Positions 58,326-64,000 of a stretch of 64,000 bases of DNA are shown here, piece after piece. The stretch is taken from positions 62,001 through 126,000 of the forward strand of contig JBNKVT010000030.1 in the NCBI GenBank assembly GCA_050299335.1. Reading direction: 5' to 3'. A program made the position numbers and the translations under genes. The DNA is from JBNKVT01 sp050299335 (lineage in GTDB: Bacteria; Pseudomonadota; Alphaproteobacteria; Rhodobacterales; Rhodobacteraceae). Below the pieces are notes generated by a model. The model was not told where the DNA came from. It saw nothing but the letters and a program-made list of their open reading frames with translations, and searched no databases. Numbering within the stretch: position 1 is the stretch's first letter; each line of letters begins with the position of its first letter.

Positions 58326-58383
58326 CAGGAGGTCCCGCGCTGGGACTGGATGATCCCGGCAGAGATTACTTGCCCGGGATGGA

Positions 58384-59409
58384 TCACACGGGCGGGATCA
58401 GGTCATAGTCGGCTTTCGCCATCATCGCCGCCAGCTCCTCCACTCCAACCTTGGGCACCCAACCAAGCCGATCGCGGGCCTTGGTGGCGTCGCCGGTCAG
58501 GTGATCGACCTCGGCGGGACGGAAGAAGGCGCGATCGATCTCGACGATCACCTTGCCGCTGCGCCGTTCGATCGCCCGCTCGTCTAGCCCGGTGCCCACC
58601 CAATCGATCGAAAGGTCGAGGGCGCGGCAGGCATGGATCACGAAATCCCGAATGCTGGTCGTCACCCCGGTCGCCAGCACGTAATCGGTTGCCTCCTCCT
58701 GCTGGAGCATCCGCCACATGCCCTCGACATAGTCTCCGGCAAATCCCCAGTCGCGCCGCGCATCGAGATTGCCGAGCGCCACCGGAACTTCTCGGCCCCG
58801 GGCGAAGGCCGCCAGCGCCAGGGTGATCTTGCGGGTGACAAAGGCCGCGCCCCTGAGCGGGCTCTCGTGGTTGAAGAGTATGCCCGAGGTCGCATGCATC
58901 CCGAAGCTTTCGCGGTAGTTCACGGTGATGAAATGCCCATAGACCTTGCCCACGCCATAGGGTGACCGGGGGTGGAAGGGCGTGGCCTCGGTTTGCGGCA
59001 CCTCGCGGACCTGGCCGAACATCTCGGAGGTCGACGCCTGGTAGAACCGCGTTTGCGGAGAATAGCTCCGGATCGCGTCCAGAAGCCGGGCCACGCCGAG
59101 CCCGTTAACATCCGAGGTATAGATCGGCAGGTCCCAGGACGAGCCGACATAGCTTTGGGCGGCGAGATTGTAGACCTCGTCATAGTCCGTCTCGCGGATG
59201 ATCCGGTTGATATTGTTGGTCTCACCGAGATCGCAAAAGACCCGCGCCACGTCCCGCTCGATCCCGAGGGCGGCCAGCCGCGCCGTCTCGGGCTGCGAAC
59301 TGCGCCGGAAGGCCGCCGTGACCTCGTAGTCCTTTTCCAGCAGCAGTTTCGCCAGATAGGCCCCGTCCTGGCCGCTGGCCCCGGTGATGAGTGCTTTCTT
59401 CGCCGTCAT
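58384..59409 (-). CDS. gmd: GDP-mannose 4,6-dehydratase
   Basis: 341-residue SDR-family enzyme producing GDP-4-keto-6-deoxymannose for deoxyhexose (fucose/rhamnose-type) glycans. NADP motif ITGASGQDGAYLAKLLLEKDY; active-site Ser/Thr in ASTSEMFG and Y-x3-K in SPYGVGKVYGH; HESPLRG and RRDWGFAGDYVEGMW are typical. The start at 59409 removes an implausible basic extension. Near a glycosyltransferase gene, as expected of a polysaccharide locus. Confidence 0.93.
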   Translation of the reverse strand: MTAKKALITGASGQDGAYLAKLLLEKDYEVTAAFRRSSQPETARLAALGIERDVARVFCDLGETNNINRIIRETDYDEVYNLAAQSYVGSSWDLPIYTSDVNGLGVARLLDAIRSYSPQTRFYQASTSEMFGQVREVPQTEATPFHPRSPYGVGKVYGHFITVNYRESFGMHATSGILFNHESPLRGAAFVTRKITLALAAFARGREVPVALGNLDARRDWGFAGDYVEGMWRMLQQEEATDYVLATGVTTSIRDFVIHACRALDLSIDWVGTGLDERAIERRSGKVIVEIDRAFFRPAEVDHLTGDATKARDRLGWVPKVGVEELAAMMAKADYDLIPPV

Positions 59410-59527
59410 GTTCCGCCCGTTCTTTGGTTTTCTCTTTCGATTCGGTTTTCCGGCCCGGACCTTCTTCTCGCGATGCCTGAAATTCGCCTTTGTGCCCGTC
59501 TCGACGACCTGTCCTTGGGACGGATAC

Positions 59528-60736
59528 TCAGATAATGCCATCCGCCTCAAGCAGACGCCGCATCCGCCTGCCGACCGCCTCGGCCGAATGATTGGCGGTC
59601 AGAAGCGCGTGTCCGGCCCTGGCCTTTTCCAGGATCTGGTCGGGGTTGTCATAGAGGCTTTTCAGGTGCTCAGCGGCGTGTTCGATAGAAGGATCCGCCC
59701 ACAGTCCCCTCCGGTCGCCGATATATTCGTTCCTGGCCACCGGGATCATATCGAAACTCACCGGAAAACCGGTCTCGTTGTTCAGGAAATCGGTGGTACC
59801 GGAATAGTCGGTCGAGATCACCGCCTTGCCGGACGCCAGCGCCTCGGCCGGACCGAAGCCAAAGCCTTCGGCGCGGTGCAGCGACAGGTAGACGTCGCAA
59901 TCGTCGATCAGCTCCTGCATCTCGCCGCGTGTCAGCACACGGTTGACCAGTTCGATCCTCGCATCCTCGGAAATCGCCTCCTGCAGAAGCTGCCATTCCT
60001 CCTCGCGCGGTTTGCCGTGCATCTTGACGACCAGCGAGACATCCTCGGATTTCTTCGGAAAGGCCGCCTGGAACGCCTTGATCCCGCCGACAGGGTTCTT
60101 GCGGACGAAAAAGGAGGAGAAATCGAAGAAAGTGATGCATTTCAGCCTGTTGCCAGGCAAGGGCTTGGCTCTGCACTCCTCGGGCAACTCCACGGGCTGC
60201 GGGACATAGTGCACCGGGCGTGGCTGGGCGTTGGCGATGAGATCGAATATGAAGCGGCTCGGCGCCCAATGGGTATCAAAGTGCCGCAGATGGCGCGCAT
60301 CGTCGGGGTGGATGTTGCTGAGTTCCCAAAAAGGGTAGAGAATATTGTGCGATTTTCGGCAGGTAGCCAGTGCGTGGATATCGATCCGGTACATGTCCTT
60401 GACGAGCAGCTCGGCGCGCATCGGCAGGCATTGGTCGAATTCCTCGTAGAGTTCGTCCTGGCTCTGGCGGCCCGGCAAGAGAAGATTACGCGTCGATACC
60501 TGGATGGCGGCGGTTCTGGCCGCCTGGATCAGCAGCCGCGCAGAGCGTCCCAAACCGGATTGCGACCGCAAATAACCCGCCAGTTTGAGCCCCTCATGGA
60601 GATCATCCTTTCGCGACAGCCAGCATGGCTTCAGCGCGCTGTTGGGGCAACGGGCGCGGCCGCAGGGCCGCAACCTGGAATAGTTCTTCTGGAGATTGCG
60701 CTGACGGCGCCTGAACTCCCTGGTCAGTGCATTCAT
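59528..60736 (-). CDS. Glycosyltransferase family 4-like
   Basis: 402 residues. GT-B fold, C-terminal domain with FFDFSSFFVRKNPVGGIKAF, LSLHRAEGFGFGPAEALASGKAVISTDYSG (E-x7-E) and nucleotide-sugar contacts. The N-terminus includes GYLRSQSGLGRSARLL, a loop seen in polysaccharide-associated GT4 proteins. Acceptor and donor unknown; gmd downstream suggests GDP-deoxysugar or GDP-mannose. ATG 60736 is the likely start, although long in-frame extensions exist upstream. Confidence 0.85.
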   Translation of the reverse strand: MNALTREFRRRQRNLQKNYSRLRPCGRARCPNSALKPCWLSRKDDLHEGLKLAGYLRSQSGLGRSARLLIQAARTAAIQVSTRNLLLPGRQSQDELYEEFDQCLPMRAELLVKDMYRIDIHALATCRKSHNILYPFWELSNIHPDDARHLRHFDTHWAPSRFIFDLIANAQPRPVHYVPQPVELPEECRAKPLPGNRLKCITFFDFSSFFVRKNPVGGIKAFQAAFPKKSEDVSLVVKMHGKPREEEWQLLQEAISEDARIELVNRVLTRGEMQELIDDCDVYLSLHRAEGFGFGPAEALASGKAVISTDYSGTTDFLNNETGFPVSFDMIPVARNEYIGDRRGLWADPSIEHAAEHLKSLYDNPDQILEKARAGHALLTANHSAEAVGRRMRRLLEADGII

Positions 60737-61262
60737 GCTCAGCCATACCCTCAGCCCAATTCGATGCGGCAGAATATGCGATGCCTTACCGCAAGAAGCA
60801 AACGGCAAAGCCTGAGGAGATCCACGCATTTCTTGCCGCTGGCGAAACCGCGCCGATAATGCAAGGGGCGTGCGCCCGAGGGAAACAGGCGAATTGGCGA
60901 TCCAGAGTCTTGCCCTGAAAGCCGTCCCTTTCGCCCGGCGCCTGGTGCGGGACGCACATATGCCGCGGCCCGGTCCGGTCTCCGCATCGGGTGTCCGCAC
61001 GGTGCTGATGGACTTGGGAGCGCACGGCGATGGTGTAGAATTGTCCAAACGGGCTGACTGAGGCAGAAAGAATGTTCATTCCTGAAAAGATCGGTCCAAA
61101 TTTGCGCCTCAATTCATAAGCAAGGCCTCGTATTAAATCGGGCAGGACCCCACCAATCCTCATAGGTATGTGACATTTCCGACTTTCTTCGATCCTTGGA
61201 CTTTTGGCACCGAGGCGAATTATGTTAAAATACCCGGGAAAAAGCGCGCTTAGGGGGTTCAC
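60737..61262. other. 526-bp divergent intergenic region
   Basis: No gene with coding support. The right part (about 61070-61240) is relatively AT-rich with regulatory-looking sequence, and includes the candidate promoter at 61204-61231. The left part may hold the promoter of the glycosyltransferase-gmd unit, but I could not assign it. Confidence 0.5.
61204..61231 (+). promoter_or_regulatory. Candidate promoter of the beta-helix gene
   Basis: TTGGCA (61204-61209), 16-bp spacer, TAAAAT (61226-61231), about 30 bp before the ATG, so the leader would be short with AGGGGG as ribosome site. Confidence 0.4.
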
Positions 61263-64000
61263 ATGCGGTCTCGCATATTGACAGGGTTTCTTTCCGGGGT
61301 CCTCTGGCTGATGGCGGCCGCAGCACCGGTCACGGCGCTGGTGGTGGTCGATCCGGGCGCGCAGGACGACACCAACGGCATTGCCGGGATCGATCGCGGC
61401 GACCCGGCGAATGGCGTTCCGCCTGACCGGTCCCTGACCACCAAGCGTTTCCGGACCCTTCAAGGCGCGCTTTATGCGCTGCGCAACAACCTGATCTCGG
61501 ACACGGTGATCGAACTGCGTTCTGTCGGTCCGTTCAATGCGCGCGAACCGGGTGTTCCAACCGGTGTTCCGCGCGATCTCGATGTCGCGGTGGGGATCAC
61601 CATCCGCGGCGCGGGCACGGTACCGACCATAATTGACGGTGGCAATATCGGCATCCGGGTCAGCAGCTCCGCCTCGGTGACCCTGGAGAATCTGGTGATC
61701 CGGAACACGGCCAGCCACGGGCTCTATGCGCAGGGCGCGGGGACCAGCGGGCCGAACCTGACGCTGCGGCGCGTCCAGGTCTCCAGAGCCGGTGGCAGCG
61801 GCATTTTCGTCACCCGAACGACGCTGAACCTCGAACAGGTGCAGGTCATCACGGCGGCACGGCACGGGATCGTGGTGACCAACGGTTCGACCCTGACCGG
61901 CAGGAACGTCCGGGTGACCGGGGCCGGAGCGGACGGGGTCTGCGTCGTCTCCTCCAGCACCTCGCATCTGGTCGATCTCGAAATCCGAAACGGTGCCGGG
62001 CGGGGCTTTGTCGCCGACAATTCCCCTTCGAACCTGATCGAAGGCGGAAAGATCACCAACAATACCGGTGGCGACGGCGTCTATGCCAGCAACGGTTCGC
62101 TCCTGCTGATCCGAGGGCTCGGCACCACGCGCAGCGAGGTGTCGGACAATACCGGCAATGGCGTGGCATATACCCGCAATTCCCATGGCAGCGTCATCGA
62201 CACCGATATCGACCGGAACGGCGCGCGCGGCATCTCGGTGCGCCAGACCACCAACAGGATGCTGTTCTCCGATCTCAACATCCGCAATAACGGCACGCTC
62301 GGGATCTTTGTCTCGGATACGGCCCGACTGATCCTGCGGCGGCTTCTGGTGCATCGGAACGGCGATTTCGGCGTCTATCTGAACCTTGTCACCGATGCGC
62401 TGGTCGAGAACAACCGCATCACCGAGAACGGGGCGGCGGGGCTGTTCGCGCTGGGACCGGCCACAGCGATCATCCGCAACAATCCCGAAATCCGGGGGAA
62501 TGCCGGGCGCGGGATCAGCCTGTCTGACGAGATGCAGGGCGAGATCACCGGCAACATCATCCGCGGCAATGAGGAGGGCGGCGTGTCGCTCCGGCGCAGT
62601 CCGGCTGAGATTCCCGTCAGCGGCAACACGATCGCCGACAATTCCCGGCAACCCCTGCGCGCCAGTCTAGGGGCCGGGATCATCATCTATGAAGGCTCGC
62701 GGGCGCGGATTGTCGGCAATTCGATCTCGGCGAACCATTCCGTCTCGTCGGGCGGCGGCATCGCGGTGGTGGATTCGACCGCCCTTGTGGGCGGGCTGAA
62801 CAGCGGCGACAAGAATAAGCTCGTCGGCAATCATGCCGAGGACGGGGTCGGCGGCGGGCTGGTCTGTTCGGGGAATTCGGATCTGCAGTTCATCGGCAAC
62901 GATATCGTCAGGAACGAGGCCATTCACGGTGCGCAAACCGGCGCGGCCAATGGCGGCGGCATGGCAGTGCTGACTGGATGCAAGGCGATCATCCGGGGCA
63001 ATCTCTTCAGCCTGAACACGGCGCAGGATCATGGCGGCGGGCTGTTCGTGAAAGACGCGCCGACCACGGTGATCGGCGGGCGGCAGCGTAACGATGTCAA
63101 TAACTTCAACGGCAACAGCGCCACCAACGGCAATGGCGGCGGCTTGCTGGTCGAGGGCGGCAATAACGAGATACGCGGCAACAATTTCGAACGGAACACC
63201 GCCGCCTCCCCCCTGCCCGATCGCGGCTATGGCGGCGGCGTGGCGTTTTTCAGCGGCTTTTCGGGCCAACTGCTCGGCAACCGCATGGAGCGCAACACCG
63301 CCGAGGCCGGCGGTGGCGTCTATGCGCGCGATTCCAAGCCCAGGATCGGCGACGGCACCCTGTTCGGCGAGAATATCATCCTTCGCAACACCGCCACCAA
63401 CCGGCTGGTGATCGGATTGCCGCCCGCCATTGGTGAAGGCGGCGGCATCGCGCTGCACAATGCCGAGGGCGCGATCATCGATCAGAACACGATCGGCTTC
63501 AACATCGGCAGCGGCATCCATGTCTCGGGCGGCAAGCTGAACACGATTAGGAACAATTTCATCGGACGGGACCGCAACGGCAATGCCCAGGCCAACCAGG
63601 GACCGGGCATCGCGATCACCGCCTCGCCCGACAATACCGTCGGGCCCCGCAATACCATCGCCAATAATCGCCGGGACGGGATCGCCATTGTCGGCGGCAC
63701 CGCGATCCGCAACGAAATGACCCAAAATATCATCACCGCGAATACCGGCTGGGGCATCAGGCTGAGCGGCGGCGCCAATGGAAGGCCAGAGCCGCCGGTG
63801 ATCACAGAGGCCACCGCGACCGAGATCCGCGGCACGATCTTCCAATCACCTCTGAGCCGGGTGGAGGTGTTCCAGGACACTGACAACGAGGCGGCAGAGT
63901 ATCTCGGCGACGCCACCGTGAACGCCGACGGCACGTTCGGCTTTGCCGGAACCCTTGCCAATGACGGGTTGAACGTGACGCTGACGGTCACCGATCCGGC
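61263..64000 (+). CDS. Secreted right-handed parallel beta-helix repeat protein (runs off the window)
   Basis: Open from ATG 61263 to the window end without a stop: at least 912 residues. Signal peptide residues 1-26 (ending PVTA). From about residue 75 on, short repeats such as VTLENLVIRNT, NLEQVQVITAARHGIVV, ALVENNRITENGAAGLF, RIVGNSISANHSVSSGGGIAV and QLLGNRMERNTAEAGGGVYA form the Asn- and Gly-rich coils of a pectate-lyase/NosD-like beta helix. The last segment (RVEVFQDTDNEAAEYLG) begins an Ig-like or CSLREA-type module. Possibly an adhesin or polysaccharide-acting enzyme. Confidence 0.88.
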   Translation, partial: MRSRILTGFLSGVLWLMAAAAPVTALVVVDPGAQDDTNGIAGIDRGDPANGVPPDRSLTTKRFRTLQGALYALRNNLISDTVIELRSVGPFNAREPGVPTGVPRDLDVAVGITIRGAGTVPTIIDGGNIGIRVSSSASVTLENLVIRNTASHGLYAQGAGTSGPNLTLRRVQVSRAGGSGIFVTRTTLNLEQVQVITAARHGIVVTNGSTLTGRNVRVTGAGADGVCVVSSSTSHLVDLEIRNGAGRGFVADNSPSNLIEGGKITNNTGGDGVYASNGSLLLIRGLGTTRSEVSDNTGNGVAYTRNSHGSVIDTDIDRNGARGISVRQTTNRMLFSDLNIRNNGTLGIFVSDTARLILRRLLVHRNGDFGVYLNLVTDALVENNRITENGAAGLFALGPATAIIRNNPEIRGNAGRGISLSDEMQGEITGNIIRGNEEGGVSLRRSPAEIPVSGNTIADNSRQPLRASLGAGIIIYEGSRARIVGNSISANHSVSSGGGIAVVDSTALVGGLNSGDKNKLVGNHAEDGVGGGLVCSGNSDLQFIGNDIVRNEAIHGAQTGAANGGGMAVLTGCKAIIRGNLFSLNTAQDHGGGLFVKDAPTTVIGGRQRNDVNNFNGNSATNGNGGGLLVEGGNNEIRGNNFERNTAASPLPDRGYGGGVAFFSGFSGQLLGNRMERNTAEAGGGVYARDSKPRIGDGTLFGENIILRNTATNRLVIGLPPAIGEGGGIALHNAEGAIIDQNTIGFNIGSGIHVSGGKLNTIRNNFIGRDRNGNAQANQGPGIAITASPDNTVGPRNTIANNRRDGIAIVGGTAIRNEMTQNIITANTGWGIRLSGGANGRPEPPVITEATATEIRGTIFQSPLSRVEVFQDTDNEAAEYLGDATVNADGTFGFAGTLANDGLNVTLTVTDP

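Noticed and set aside
58353..58380. Intrinsic terminator between fabH and gmd
   Set aside because: An ATCCCGG/CCGGGAT stem exists but the loop is large and there is no T-run on either side.
60786..62651. 621-codon minus-strand open frame opposite the beta-helix gene
   Set aside because: The plus-strand reading gives a signal peptide and regular beta-helix repeats, whereas this one is a Pro/Arg/Asp-rich shadow.

Overview
The window comes from a high-GC alphaproteobacterium, almost certainly of the Rhodobacteraceae/Paracoccaceae. The evidence is the nuoA-N operon carrying family-specific small genes, a NuoE with a helix-hairpin-helix tail, a SAM-II riboswitch before metZ, MbfA, the bamE / DUF177-rpmF-plsX-fabH arrangement, and a DUF6446-like gene between glyQ and glyS. 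The genus cannot be fixed from the sequence. I saw no rRNA, tRNA or CRISPR array.

Positions 1-26250 (minus strand) hold one very long respiratory transcription unit: nuoA-B-C-D-E-F-G-H-I-J-K-L-M-N, then birA, coaX and ribonuclease J. All 14 complex I subunits are present and look intact. About 21 extra ORFs sit between nuoA and nuoK, most joined by ATGA-type overlaps. They include two sulfotransferases (C-D), a DUF559 nuclease gene flanked by inverted repeats (D-E), a membrane-anchored copy of the NuoE tail domain, duplicated small membrane proteins, lipoproteins and DUF3291 genes (E-G), a 53-residue DnaJ-zinc-finger-like protein, and several exported proteins. Duplication scars are visible, including a fossil of the nuoF start.

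Positions 26400-36150 hold a MASE1-like membrane protein, metZ-folE under a SAM-II riboswitch with an attenuator, a relic of an IS481-type transposase, a YfcG/YghU-like GST, the iron exporter MbfA, an exported zincin, and an overlapping three-gene operon of unknown substrate (IDH/IPMDH-family dehydrogenase, Gfo/Idh/MocA oxidoreductase, metallo-beta-lactamase-fold lactonase).

Positions 36180-44500 hold a TacAT-type toxin-antitoxin pair with an elaborate promoter/operator region, protocatechuate 3,4-dioxygenase (pcaHG) next to a GntR/FCD regulator, a MetE-like gene preceded by a four-codon leader ORF, a YCII-MAPEG pair divergent from TetR with a clear operator, a SelW-like protein, a Ysc84 lipoprotein, and an LpcC-like glycosyltransferase.

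Positions 44650-58330 are mostly housekeeping: an M20 dipeptidase, cold-shock protein, msrB, an OlsB-like acyltransferase, pyrE-pyrC, glyQ-glyS, bamE, and yceD-rpmF-plsX-fabH. A repeat family marks three successive convergent gene junctions. glyS carries an in-frame, AT-rich insert (43% GC where counted).

Positions 58380-64000 look like a surface-polysaccharide region: gmd and a glycosyltransferase on the minus strand, and, divergently, a very large secreted parallel beta-helix protein that runs off the right edge.
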